DNA of 46,752 nt from contig CAIKND010000211.1 in assembly GCA_903828675.1 (NCBI GenBank), positions 1-46,752 on the forward strand. The letters are read 5' to 3'. Both the position numbers and the translations under genes were made by a program. Every line of letters starts with the position of its first letter. Position 1 is the first letter of the stretch. Below the pieces are notes generated by a model, which was not told the origin of the DNA, ran no database searches, and saw only the letters and a program-made list of their open reading frames with translations. Positions 1 to 8,189 of this stretch are shown here, one piece after another. The DNA is from an uncultured Acidobacteriaceae bacterium (GTDB lineage: Bacteria; Acidobacteriota; Terriglobia; Terriglobales; Acidobacteriaceae).

Positions 1-181
1 CACCCGCAGATCGTCCGAATAGGCTCGTCCCATCCTCGTCATCGCGGTCACTTCGTCAGAGATATACAGAATTACTCGTAAAATCGCCGCTGGGTATAGC
101 TAACTTGATTCTGCTCTAAGTGTTTTTCAACAAGTTCCTAGAGCAATTTCCCTAATGGCATAGAGGGACGAGCGTTCCCTC

Positions 182-241
182 AGGGGCTAAAGCCCTCGTT
201 TATTTTCTGCCACTTGCGGCACGGCTGAAGCCGTGCCCTTT
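182..241. repeat. GGCTGAAGCC double-palindrome repeat, copy 1 (lacking outer arms)
   Basis: Two palindromes with a shared GGCT(a/g)AAGCC core: GGGGCTAAAGCCC and the 20-base GGCACGGCTGAAGCCGTGCC, about 22 bases apart. The same arrangement occurs at 13484-13620 and 37525-37649. Here the outer terminal inverted repeats seen in those copies are not recognisable, so this copy is truncated or belongs to a sub-family without them. Confidence 0.8.
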
Positions 242-395
242 TAAAGCCACTCTGCACTTACAGAAAAATGCCCTATTGCAGGCGCTGCTTCCATCTGAAT
301 CGGCTAACCGCACGTCTTGATCTGGCTGAGCAGATTGGTTGTGATGAGATTGAGTGCGGGAGAGTAATGTAGCGAAAGCCCTGGCGCTCTACCCA

Positions 396-431
396 GGGGG
401 ATGGGTAGGAGGGAGGGTAGAGGGAGGGGGG
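396..431 (+). repeat. G-run tract, potential G-quadruplex
   Basis: At least six runs of three or more G within 36 bases, separated by one to three bases. This fits the pattern for an intramolecular G-quadruplex on the plus strand. A similar and longer tract lies at 31079-31141. Both sit about 80 bases upstream of a copy of the repeat at 513 and 31219. Folding itself is inference. Confidence 0.6.
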
Positions 432-512
432 TATGCCCATTCCTCCGGCTCCTGGTGCAGTATTGCTTTCGGCGGAATGGCGTCGATTCTAGTCGACAAT
501 ATCTCATACCAT

Positions 513-646
513 TATTGTGCGCCGACAAGCCTAAATTATCTGCAGTGAAAATAGCGTCTAAGTTGTTTTAATTAAACAACTTGAAAATGATCAGCATTTT
601 TCATTCTTGCTGGGTGCGGCAGCGCCCCATGCTGGACCGCAAAAAA
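513..646 (+). repeat. diverged ~130-bp interspersed repeat, copy 1
   Basis: This stretch matches 31219-31350 on the same strand. Shared blocks in order are ATTGTGCGCCG, TTATCTGCAGTGAAA, CTAAGTT, AATTAAACAA, GCATTTTT, CTGGG, GCGCCCCATGCTGGA and GCAAA, with similar spacing. Part of it is A/T-rich, unlike its surroundings. It has no coding signature and no terminal inverted repeats that I can see. I do not recognise the family. Confidence 0.75.
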
Positions 647-695
647 CAGTGGAGAGTTGGCAGTGGGCGATTAGACGCGAGGTTGAGTTAGTTGC

Positions 696-738
696 TGTCC
701 CACCCATTCCGCAAAGAACGCGGAATGGATGGGGCACG
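696..738. repeat. CCCACCCATTCCGC hairpin repeat
   Basis: An imperfect palindrome: CCCACCCATTCCGC, then a short loop, then GCGGAATGGATGGGGCAC. The same design recurs at 1204, 5006, 35978 and 37789, and in degraded form at 31521 and 31757. The outer parts of the stem and the GGGGCAC end are conserved, while the inner stem and loop vary in a compensated way. It is REP-like. No transposase of the REP-associated type is in the window. Confidence 0.8.
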
Positions 739-839
739 GGGCGGAATTGCGATGGCAAGGTGCCCGAAAAAGCGCCCGCCGGTAGCGGAAAATATGGACA
801 CTTCCCTGGCCCTTCCACTCTTTTGGCAGGCTCTGGACA

Positions 840-1163
840 CTATGTGTCTTGCGCAGGTTCGGAGGCTTGATCCTGGCGACGGTCTTGCTCCTCAGCGCGA
901 GGGTAGTAGAGCCAGCGCAACAGGCCATAGGCAACGAGCAACAAGAGTACCGCCATGAGCAACTGAGGCAGGGCCGACGCGAACGGCGCAGGGCGGGGTA
1001 GGCCGATTGGATAATTGTCCCCGTATTGCCTTTGCTGCTGCCAAACAGTGACGGGATTGACGGCAAGGCGGGCGACCTGCGAAATGCCCGAGGATAGCGT
1101 CAGGCCAATGGCGATGGCGCCAACATAGCTTTGGACAAGGGCGATCTTTAATCGCTCAAGCAT
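840..1163 (-). CDS. small two-helix membrane protein, unknown function
   Basis: The 107-residue product starts MLERLKIALV. It has a hydrophobic stretch near the N terminus (roughly residues 10-30), a polar middle containing WQQQRQYGDNYP, a second membrane segment rich in leucine and valine (about residues 67-87), and a charged C-terminal tail. The start at 1163 is preceded by GAGGAATAAAG, a good ribosome-binding site; a longer start at 1211 would run into the hairpin repeat at 1204-1245. It lies downstream of another small membrane protein on the same strand, with only that hairpin between them, so the two may be co-transcribed. I do not recognise a family. Confidence 0.6.
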   Translation of the reverse strand: MLERLKIALVQSYVGAIAIGLTLSSGISQVARLAVNPVTVWQQQRQYGDNYPIGLPRPAPFASALPQLLMAVLLLLVAYGLLRWLYYPRAEEQDRRQDQASEPAQDT

Positions 1164-1203
1164 CTTTATTCCTCGGATTGAACGGTCCGGTTGAGTGTTG
1201 CTC

Positions 1204-1245
1204 TGTCCCACCCATTCCGCAAAGAACGCGGAATGGATGGGGCAC
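1204..1245. repeat. CCCACCCATTCCGC hairpin repeat between two small genes
   Basis: Nearly identical to the copy at 696-738. It separates two small same-strand membrane-protein genes, within a few bases of the stop codon of the upstream one. In a shared transcript it would form a strong stem-loop, so it might protect or end the message. That role is inference. Confidence 0.8.
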
Positions 1246-1250
1246 GTGGC

Positions 1251-1649
1251 TTAGTTGCGGAATAGACGGCGACCGTTCATCCCCAGACGTAACGCGCTGC
1301 CGCGAGTTAAGCTGCTCGGAATGATCTCCCAGTAACTGCGTAAGACGCGGAGTGGCCCCTTGCCGTAGACCCAAAGGGACAAAAGCCAGGCACAAGCCAG
1401 ACTGTTGAGCGCGGTGCCTAGATTGAAGATGGGCATTTCCAGGCTTATGAAATGGGCCGCGTAATCGATGGTCCGAGGCATGTAGGGAGTATTGTGGGTT
1501 GCCAACGCGATGGCCAGGAAGGATAGGAATTGGGAGGCAGGGTAGAGCAGAGCATTGAACAGGAATTCGATGGAGCCGGCGAGCAATGCCGCGATGGCGA
1601 TGGCGGCGACGTGGGAATCGCGGAGGACTTTGCGAAGAGGGGCCTGCAT
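1251..1649 (-). CDS. small multi-spanning membrane protein, unknown function
   Basis: The 132-residue product starts MQAPLRKVLRDSHVAAIAIA. It shows about three hydrophobic segments (residues ~14-36, ~39-53 and ~75-97) and ends in a basic tail containing RLGMNGRRLFRN. The basic N terminus followed directly by a membrane helix suggests an integral inner-membrane protein. The start at 1649 has a weak purine-rich GAGAG upstream. It is followed on the same strand by the 107-residue membrane protein. No conserved domain is evident. Confidence 0.6.
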   Translation of the reverse strand: MQAPLRKVLRDSHVAAIAIAALLAGSIEFLFNALLYPASQFLSFLAIALATHNTPYMPRTIDYAAHFISLEMPIFNLGTALNSLACAWLLSLWVYGKGPLRVLRSYWEIIPSSLTRGSALRLGMNGRRLFRN

Positions 1650-1678
1650 GGTTTCTCTCGCGGAGATGTCTCTGGTAT

Positions 1679-1704
1679 CCCAGGTCCGAAAAGCGGGACC
1701 TGGG
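1679..1704. other. 9-bp perfect hairpin between the alpha-galactosidase gene and the downstream gene
   Basis: CCCAGGTCC and GGACCTGGG flank an 8-base loop. The hairpin lies between the stop of the GH27 gene (1731) and the start of the next minus-strand gene (1649). No T-run follows on the minus strand, so it is not a clear intrinsic terminator. It may stabilise the message end. Confidence 0.5.
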
Positions 1705-1730
1705 CACCCGAGTCGATTGCTGGATGAAGT

Positions 1731-2972
1731 TTATTTGGGCGAGGCGATCTTGACCAGCAGGATGTCGTGGCTGGCCAGTTCGACGGGCAGGTTGTCAGTT
1801 AGTTCGACTTCCTTGCCGGACCATAGGTTCTTGCCCTTCTGGGGGCCGTGGAGGCCGAGCTTAGCCAGGCTGAGGTGGAAGGGGTGGGTGGAGACGCGGT
1901 CGCTGCCGGCGTTAAGGACGGCGACGGCAAGGGATCCGCCGGCGAGATGGCGGGTCCAGACTTCGACTTCACCATCGGCGTAGGCGAGAGTGCCCTGCTT
2001 GCCGAGCTTGTCCTGATCGATAGCGATGACATCTTTGTTGGTCAGGATGGCGTTGATTTCGGGTTTCATGTTGGGCAGGTCGTTGCCGGCGAGAAGCGGC
2101 GCGGCGAGCATGGCCCACATGGAGAAGTGAGCGCGGTTTTCAGCCAGGGTGAGCTTGCCGTTGCCGACTTCGAGCATGTCGGGGTCGTTCCAGTGGCCGG
2201 GGCCGGCGTATTTGGCGAGGCCTTGCTGCTGGCTGATGATGTCGTAAATGCTGCCCCAGTTGGGCTGCACGTCGCCGGTGGTGCGCCAGAGGTTGCCGCC
2301 GAGAGCGGGAGCCCACTCCCAGACCGAATCCCAGCCGTACTGACAGAATGAGTAGACAATGGGGCGGCCAGTGGCCTTGAGGGCTTTGCCCATCTTGTCG
2401 TAGGCGGCGATCATGAGGCGCATCTGAGCGGCCTTGTCGTCAGGCGCTTGGGCCTGCATGACGTCCTTGTGGAAGCTGCAGAGATCGTACTTGAGGTAGT
2501 CGATGCCCCATGAGGCATAGAGCTGGGCATCCTGGGTCTCGTGGTCGAGCGAGGCAGCGAAGCCGGCGCAGGTCTTGGAGCCGGGGCCGGAGTAGATGCC
2601 GATTTTGAGGCCCTTGGAGTGGACGTAGTCGGCCAGCGCCTTCATGTCAGGGAATTTGCTGTTGGTGTGGAGGACGCCCGAGGCGTCGCGCTCACCTTCC
2701 CATGTGTCGTCGATGTTGACGTAGACGTAGCCGGCGTCTTTCATGCCGGTGGAGACGATCTGGTCGGCAGAGGCGCGAATGTCCTTGTCAGTGACCTTGC
2801 CGAAGAAAAAGTTCCAACTATTCCAGCCCATGGGCGGGGTCTGGGCAACAGCATTGGACGGGGCAGCGGCTTTTGCGTGGGTAGCGGCGGAGGGCTTGGG
2901 GGCGGTCTGTGCCGTCAAAGTAAACGTTGTCAAGGCAAGCACGGCTAGTGCGAGTGAGGTCGTAAAGCGCAT
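1731..2972 (-). CDS. secreted alpha-galactosidase, glycoside hydrolase family 27
   Basis: The 413-residue protein hydrolyses terminal alpha-galactosides (known family role), probably on plant galactomannans or raffinose-type sugars (inference). A cleavable signal peptide spans about residues 1-22 (MRFTTSLALA...LTAQ), followed by a short Ala/Pro linker and the GH27 barrel from TPPMGWNSWN (residue ~45). The nucleophile is Asp163 in YLKYDLC. The acid/base is Asp234 in WRTTGDV, placed four residues after the conserved Arg. GHWNDPDMLEVGN follows at ~259-271. The C-terminal beta domain appears complete. The start at 2972 is preceded by AGGAG at good spacing; an in-frame ATG further upstream at 3032 would bury the signal peptide. 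It stands apart from the other genes, with no sugar transporter next to it. Confidence 0.93.
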   Translation of the reverse strand: MRFTTSLALAVLALTTFTLTAQTAPKPSAATHAKAAAPSNAVAQTPPMGWNSWNFFFGKVTDKDIRASADQIVSTGMKDAGYVYVNIDDTWEGERDASGVLHTNSKFPDMKALADYVHSKGLKIGIYSGPGSKTCAGFAASLDHETQDAQLYASWGIDYLKYDLCSFHKDVMQAQAPDDKAAQMRLMIAAYDKMGKALKATGRPIVYSFCQYGWDSVWEWAPALGGNLWRTTGDVQPNWGSIYDIISQQQGLAKYAGPGHWNDPDMLEVGNGKLTLAENRAHFSMWAMLAAPLLAGNDLPNMKPEINAILTNKDVIAIDQDKLGKQGTLAYADGEVEVWTRHLAGGSLAVAVLNAGSDRVSTHPFHLSLAKLGLHGPQKGKNLWSGKEVELTDNLPVELASHDILLVKIASPK

Positions 2973-3210
2973 GAGGCAAATCTCCTGAATACTTTCAAGG
3001 GGAATACTATCCCGCCAACCTGTTTTCGGCAATGGGCGGCATATTCAGAGGCATGAGGATGCGGTAAGCTAGAGCAATTTCAGGATTACCGCACTCCGGC
3101 AGATTTCATGCGAGGTTGCCGCTCCCTGATGGTCGTGTCAACTTTGTATATTGCCTTCGATGTATACCAATCCTGGAATTGCTGTAGCCCGTACACGGCG
3201 GGAGGGGACG

Positions 3211-4164
3211 ATGGCGGCGACGCGCAAGGATGACGAGCAGGGCAAGAACCGGACGATGCCTGGGGTATGGCTGCGGCTGGATCGGGCATTTGACCTGATT
3301 TTCTCTGAGACGAACAAGTCCGCATTCAGGCATCTGGCGATCCGGCTGAGCATTTTCGGGTTCGGGCTTCACCTGGTGCTGATTTTTCTGGCACGAACAC
3401 TGGCACACCCTCCGCAGGTGATCGCCGAGGCCGGGCAGAACTACCTGACCGCGATCTCGACGCCGTTCAACTTTATTCTGTTTTACGAGGTGCTGACGCT
3501 GATTGCGGCGCTGCCGGCCTCGACGACGCGGTCGATCGCAAACCAGTTCGAGATTGTTTCGCTGATCTTCATCAGGGATGTTTTCAGGGATATTGGCAAG
3601 GCGGGCGACTTGATGACTAACCACAGACTAACGATGGAGACCCTTCCGCTGTTCCTGGACATGTGGGCGGGGTTCCTGATGTTTCTGCTGGTGACGGTGT
3701 TTCAACATGTGGCGCAGAGGCGGACGGGAGCCTCGGTGACGTCCCTGCCATCGCGGGGCACGCTGCGGTTCATTGCGCAGAAGAGGCTGGTTGCGGCAGG
3801 GCTGGCCACGCTGCTGATGGGCATGGCCGTCTACAACCTGGGGCTGTTTGCCATGGCGGTTGGGCGGGCGATGATCACGGGGCAGGGGACGATCGAGACC
3901 ACGACGACGTTTTATAACGACGTGTTCACGGTGATGATTTTCACCGATGTGCTGATTTTGATCTTGTCGCTGATCGTGTCAGGGAAGTATGAGATGGTGT
4001 TTCGCAACGCGGCATTCGTGGTGTCGATTATTCTGATCCGCTTTGCGCTGACAGAGGGTTATCCGTACGGTGCGCCACTGGCGCTTGTGGCGATGGTTTT
4101 CGGGATTTTGACGCTGCTGGTGTTTAACTACCATGTGCGCATCAATGAGTCGCCGTTCGGGTAG
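3211..4164 (+). CDS. seven-helix integral membrane protein, unknown function
   Basis: The product has about 317 residues. A polar N terminus of about 45 residues (MAATRKDDEQGKNRTMPG) precedes roughly seven hydrophobic segments, including LSIFGFGLHLVLIFLA, LFLDMWAGFLMFLLVTVF and TDVLILILSLIVSG; the C terminus is short and polar. I chose the ATG at 3211 because GGGAGGGG lies just upstream; an upstream ATG at 3151 has no such site. The gene is transcribed away from the alpha-galactosidase gene and converges on yceH. I do not recognise the family, and there are no obvious catalytic motifs. Confidence 0.7.
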   Translation: MAATRKDDEQGKNRTMPGVWLRLDRAFDLIFSETNKSAFRHLAIRLSIFGFGLHLVLIFLARTLAHPPQVIAEAGQNYLTAISTPFNFILFYEVLTLIAALPASTTRSIANQFEIVSLIFIRDVFRDIGKAGDLMTNHRLTMETLPLFLDMWAGFLMFLLVTVFQHVAQRRTGASVTSLPSRGTLRFIAQKRLVAAGLATLLMGMAVYNLGLFAMAVGRAMITGQGTIETTTTFYNDVFTVMIFTDVLILILSLIVSGKYEMVFRNAAFVVSIILIRFALTEGYPYGAPLALVAMVFGILTLLVFNYHVRINESPFG

Positions 4165-4207
4165 GGCAACTACTCGGACGAGCGGGTGGGTTGAAACAGA
4201 GTCAGTG

Positions 4208-4876
4208 TTAGCCGAAAAGGCTGTCGATCTTCTGGCTGAGGGCGGCGACCTGCTGGCGTAATTCTTCGACGGTGGCTTCGAGGCGCTCGATGCGTTCCTG
4301 ATCGATGGCGGGGGCGGGGCTTGCGCAGGAACTGGCGGCAGGTTCGAAGGAAGGCGCCACAATCGACTCGACAGGGCCTGAAAGCAGATGGGCGTAGCGG
4401 GCTTCCTTGGTGCCGGGCTGGCGAGGCAGGACGGCGGCGAGGGATGGCTCACGGTCCATGAGCTTTTGTATGCCGGCGAGGACGTCGCTGATTTCATCGA
4501 AGGCGTGCAGGCGCTCAGTGCGACCGCGCAGCTCGCCGGGAGTTTGCGGACCGCGCAACAACAGGACACAGAGCAAGGCCGTCTCAGCCCTGCTGAAGTT
4601 GAAAGCCTCGCCGAGCCAGTGCTCGTACTTGGTGACGCGGCCGTCCGCCGAGCGGGCGCGGCCAGCGAGTCCCTTGTTTTCGAGGCCGTGAAGGGCCTGG
4701 CGGACTTCGTCCTCATCGAGGTTCATTACCGGCTCGCGGTTGGAGCGCTGGTTACAGGCGTTGATGAGGGCGTTGAGCGAGAGCGGGTAGTAGTCGGGCG
4801 TGGTGACTTCCTTTTCGACGAGTGCGCCGAGGACGCGGGCCTGGGCGGCGGTGAGGAGGATGGGGGCGTCGGACAT
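4208..4876 (-). CDS. yceH: YceH-family (UPF0502/DUF480) protein
   Basis: The 222-residue protein matches the YceH family. It opens with ILLTAAQARVLGALVEKEVTTPDYYPLSLNA-type sequence, followed by NQRSNREPVM (around residues 40-50), YEHWLGEAF (~85-93) and ALLCVLLLRGPQTPGELRGRTERLH (~100-124). This is a tandem winged-helix arrangement of unknown molecular function. The C terminus carries a predicted coiled coil (IDQERIERLEATVEELRQQV and following), common in the family. The ATG at 4876 gives the family N terminus; a longer frame back to 5059 crosses a hairpin repeat and is not family-like. No strong ribosome-binding site is seen. Confidence 0.85.
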   Translation of the reverse strand: MSDAPILLTAAQARVLGALVEKEVTTPDYYPLSLNALINACNQRSNREPVMNLDEDEVRQALHGLENKGLAGRARSADGRVTKYEHWLGEAFNFSRAETALLCVLLLRGPQTPGELRGRTERLHAFDEISDVLAGIQKLMDREPSLAAVLPRQPGTKEARYAHLLSGPVESIVAPSFEPAASSCASPAPAIDQERIERLEATVEELRQQVAALSQKIDSLFG

Positions 4877-5005
4877 GGGTCTATTTTTACACTGTCTGGG
4901 GGAGGGGCGGCTGGTTTTGTGTGTGGAGTGGGGAGGGTTATTCGCGAACCCACACATTTCATTTGAGGCTGTAACTCGGAGGACTTGCTGAGGGTGGGTT
5001 TGTGC

Positions 5006-5045
5006 TGTCCCACCCATTCGCAAAAGCGCGAATGGATGGGGCACG
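5006..5045. repeat. CCCACCCATTCGC hairpin repeat downstream of the RND operon
   Basis: Copy of the hairpin family seen at 696 and 1204, with a shorter inner stem (CATTCGC/GCGAATG). It lies about 30 bases past the stop of the RND pump gene on that gene's strand, so it would sit in the 3' untranslated part of the efflux operon message. Confidence 0.8.
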
Positions 5046-5075
5046 GGGCGGTATCGCACACAATCTACTGATTCA

Positions 5076-8000
5076 TCAGGCGGGAAGTTCGGGGACGGGT
5101 TCGCGGTGGCGGGTCAAGAGGAAGTAGACCAGGGGCGTGACAATGAGGCTCAGGACCATGGAGATGGCGAGGCCGCCAATGATGGCGATGGCGAGGGGTT
5201 GAAGCATTTTCGAGCCTGCGCCTAGAGCGAAGGCGAGGGGCAACATACCGCAGACGGCGGCTATGGCAGTCATGAGAATGGGGCGGAGGCGGCGCTGAGC
5301 GGCATGGAGCATGGCTTCGCGCGCGGAAGCGCCTTCCGCACGGAATTTTTCGTCGGCATCGAGCAGGAGGATCCCGTTTTTGGCGACGATGCCGATGACC
5401 ATGATGAGGCCCATGAAGGATGCCACATTGAATGTGGTGCCGGTGATGAGCAGGGCGAGAATGACGCCGGAGATGGAGAGCACCGACGAGGTGAGAATGG
5501 CGATGGGCGCGGGGAAGTTGCGAAACTCGGTGAGGAGTACGCCGAAGACCAGGGCGAGGGCCAGGAGGAGAACGCGCAGCAGGTCGTGGAAGGATTTCTG
5601 CTGCTCCTCGTAGGTGCCCCCGTACTCGACTCGGACGGAGGAGGGCAGGTGGAGGGCGGCGACGGTCTGGCGCACCTTTGCAATGCCGGTGCCGAGGTCG
5701 GAGCCTTCAAGGCGGCCAGTAACGACGACGAGGCGCTGCAGGTTTTCGCGGCGGATCTCGTTTTGCGGCGGCAACTGTTCGACGTTGGCGAGAGAGCCGA
5801 GGGTTGCGGTGTGGCCGGTGCTGCTGTTGAAGACCGTGTTCTGAATCGCGTCGAGCGAGGCGCGGGTTTCCGGCCCAAGCCGGACGCGAATGGTGTAGGG
5901 ACGGCTATTGGCGATGAGCGGATCGGTGGTGGCAACGCCGTCGAGAATCGAGGTGGCATCGAGCGAGACCTCCGCTGGAGTGAAGCCGAGGCGAGCCGCG
6001 ACAACGGGGTTGACCTGAAAGCTGGTGGCGGGGCCGCTGATGGTGTTCTCGATGCCGTTTTGGACGTCAACGACGCCGGGAATTTTGGCGATGCTGTCAG
6101 CCACCCTGGGGGCGAGCTGCTCAAGCAGGGCCGCATCGTTGCCGAAGAGCTTGATCTGGATGGGTTCGGGGGCGTTTGAAAGGTCGCCGATCATGTCCTG
6201 GAGCACCTGGATGAACTCCACATCCAACGCGGGCTCCGAAGACTTGATCTGGGCGCGAACGTCGGCGATGACGTCGTCAATGGCGCGGCTGCGGTGGGAC
6301 TTGAGCTTGACGGTGAAGTCGCCGGTGTTGGCCTCAGTGACAGCGGCGAGGCCCATCTGGAGGCCGGTGCGGCGGGAAGTGATTTCAACTTCGGGGGTGG
6401 CGCGAAGGATCCTCTCGACGTGATCGAGGACGCGGTTGGTCTCGCTGAGCGAACTTCCGGCGGGCATGATGTAGTCGAGGATGAAGCCGCCCTCGTCCAT
6501 CTCCGGCAAGAGATCGGTTCCGAGCGCCCGATATCCGGCCCAGGTGCCGACGACCAAGAGCAGGCAGGCTGCACCGACCCAGAGCGGCTTGGCCAATGCC
6601 CAACCCAGGACACGGTGGTGGACGCGCAGCACACGACCGAGCAGTTGCCCCGGCTTATGCTTTTCCAACTCCACGGAGCTTTCGCGCTCGCCTAGCAGCA
6701 ACAGACTGAGGCCCGGCGTCCAGGTTAGGGCCAACATGAGCGACGTAAGGAGAGCCGCGGACAGGGTGATGGCGAGCGCACGGAAGAAAGAGCCGGTAAC
6801 GCCGCTGACCCAGACCATGGGCAGGAACACAACGACCGGAGTGATGGTGGAGCCGATGAGTGGCGTTGTGATTTCGCTGAGCGCCTTGCGCACCGCAAGT
6901 ACGCGGGGTTCGCCTGCGTCACGGTGGAGGACGATATTTTCCACGACCACAATGGCGTCGTCGATCACCAGGCCGATGGCTGCGGCGAGACCGCCGAGCG
7001 TCATAAGGTTGAAGCTTTGACCTATGGCCCAGAGGACAAGCACAGTGACCGCGATGGTAACGGGGATGACGAGGCCTGCGATGAGCGAGGAGGTCCAGTC
7101 GCGGAGGAAGAGAAAGAGGATGATGCAGGCCAGGACGAGGCCGATGAGGATGGCGTCCCGGACTGAAGAAATGCTGTCACGGACCAGTTGCGACTGGTCG
7201 TAGAAGAGATCGAGTTTAACTCCGGGCGGAAGCTTTCGGCGGAGTTCGGTGACCTGGGCCGCGACCGCGTCCGCTACGGAAACGGTATTGCTGGACGGCT
7301 GGCGCGCGATGGTGAGCAGGACCGCGCTTTTGCCGTTGGCGGTGACGGTGGTATAGACCGGCAGGGTGGCCGGTTCGACCGCAGCGACGTCGACTACGTG
7401 CACAGGTGCGCCGGCGGGGGTGGTTTTGACGACGAGTTGGCGGAGCTGATCGGCATCGTGCACCTGGGCACCGACCAGACCGAGGATCAATTGATGATTG
7501 GCTTCGTAGAGGCCGGGCGAATCAACGATGTTGGATGCCTGGATGGCGTTGACGATGTCGGTAATGGTGACGCCGGCGGCCTGGAGAAGTGCCAGATTGG
7601 GTACAACGTGAAACTCGGGGACCTGGCCACCCTGGACGAGTACGTTGCTGACACCCTGAACACGGTTCAGGGGAGGCTTGAGATCGTAGGTGGCAATCTC
7701 CCATAGATGGGTCTGGGGGATGGTGTCGGAGGTGAGGCTGTAACCGAGGATTGGGAAGGTGGCAAAGGTGAGGCGGTTGGTGGTGACCCGCGCCGTGGCG
7801 GGAAGGGTCTGTTCGACCTTGGACAGAGCAGCATCGACCAACTGGAGGGAGAGGACCATGTCCACGTTCCAATCGAAGAAGAGGCTGATTTCGGCCTGAC
7901 CCCGACCGGTGGTGGAGCGGACGGTGACCAAGCCGGGCACGGAGTTGACCGCGTCTTCAATGGGCTTGGTGATGGTGACCTGCATCTGCTCGACGGGCAT

Positions 8001-8189
8001 AACGCCGTTATCAACGCCGATGACGACGCGGGGAAAGTTGGTCTCAGGGAAGACGGAGATGGGTACCTGAAAGCCCAGGTAGGCGCCAGCCAAGGTGAGA
8101 ACGGCGGCAAAGAAAAAGATTGTGTGCGTGGACCGTGCGAGCCAGAAAGATTTGGGGCGAGCATGCGCGCCGGAGGCATCTAGGGGCAT
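5076..8189 (-). CDS. RND-family efflux pump, inner-membrane permease
   Basis: The 1037-residue AcrB/HAE-type permease is the proton-driven pump of a tripartite efflux system. An N-terminal membrane helix (~residues 22-44) leads into a periplasmic porter domain (FPETNFPRVVI onward). Transmembrane helix 4 has the proton-relay aspartates Asp410-Asp411 in AIGLVIDDAIVVVEN, and helix 10 has Lys937 in GIVAKNGILLLDAD, so the relay looks intact. A second periplasmic loop follows at about 560-870 and the last helices end at RHREP. Its length is normal for the family. The ATG shares one base with the adaptor's TGA stop (TGATG), so translation is probably coupled. Substrate is unknown; no histidine- or methionine-rich metal-binding stretch stands out. 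Confidence 0.93.
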   Translation of the reverse strand: MPLDASGAHARPKSFWLARSTHTIFFFAAVLTLAGAYLGFQVPISVFPETNFPRVVIGVDNGVMPVEQMQVTITKPIEDAVNSVPGLVTVRSTTGRGQAEISLFFDWNVDMVLSLQLVDAALSKVEQTLPATARVTTNRLTFATFPILGYSLTSDTIPQTHLWEIATYDLKPPLNRVQGVSNVLVQGGQVPEFHVVPNLALLQAAGVTITDIVNAIQASNIVDSPGLYEANHQLILGLVGAQVHDADQLRQLVVKTTPAGAPVHVVDVAAVEPATLPVYTTVTANGKSAVLLTIARQPSSNTVSVADAVAAQVTELRRKLPPGVKLDLFYDQSQLVRDSISSVRDAILIGLVLACIILFLFLRDWTSSLIAGLVIPVTIAVTVLVLWAIGQSFNLMTLGGLAAAIGLVIDDAIVVVENIVLHRDAGEPRVLAVRKALSEITTPLIGSTITPVVVFLPMVWVSGVTGSFFRALAITLSAALLTSLMLALTWTPGLSLLLLGERESSVELEKHKPGQLLGRVLRVHHRVLGWALAKPLWVGAACLLLVVGTWAGYRALGTDLLPEMDEGGFILDYIMPAGSSLSETNRVLDHVERILRATPEVEITSRRTGLQMGLAAVTEANTGDFTVKLKSHRSRAIDDVIADVRAQIKSSEPALDVEFIQVLQDMIGDLSNAPEPIQIKLFGNDAALLEQLAPRVADSIAKIPGVVDVQNGIENTISGPATSFQVNPVVAARLGFTPAEVSLDATSILDGVATTDPLIANSRPYTIRVRLGPETRASLDAIQNTVFNSSTGHTATLGSLANVEQLPPQNEIRRENLQRLVVVTGRLEGSDLGTGIAKVRQTVAALHLPSSVRVEYGGTYEEQQKSFHDLLRVLLLALALVFGVLLTEFRNFPAPIAILTSSVLSISGVILALLITGTTFNVASFMGLIMVIGIVAKNGILLLDADEKFRAEGASAREAMLHAAQRRLRPILMTAIAAVCGMLPLAFALGAGSKMLQPLAIAIIGGLAISMVLSLIVTPLVYFLLTRHREPVPELPA

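Larger units (their letters stand above)
1..839. other. gene-free repeat-rich stretch
   Basis: I see no credible gene here: the open frames are short, lack ribosome-binding sites and run through repeats. The stretch holds a fragment resembling the ends of the 32683 palindromic element (bases about 107-146, with GATTCTGCTC and TAGAGCAATTT), a copy of the GGCTGAAGCC double palindrome (182-241), a G-run tract (396-431), one copy of a roughly 130-bp repeat (513-646) and one copy of the CCCACCCATTCCGC hairpin (696-738). It looks like a landing zone for small non-autonomous elements. Confidence 0.7.

Noticed and set aside
3151..3210. Longer start for the membrane protein at 3211
   Set aside because: The added residues are not hydrophobic or conserved-looking, and the ribosome-binding site GGGAGGGG belongs to the ATG at 3211.
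5304..6179. A 291-codon open frame on the plus strand opposite the RND pump gene
   Set aside because: It is rich in Glu, Gly and Asp in the way typical of antisense frames of high-GC genes, has no family signature, and lies wholly within a well-supported gene.
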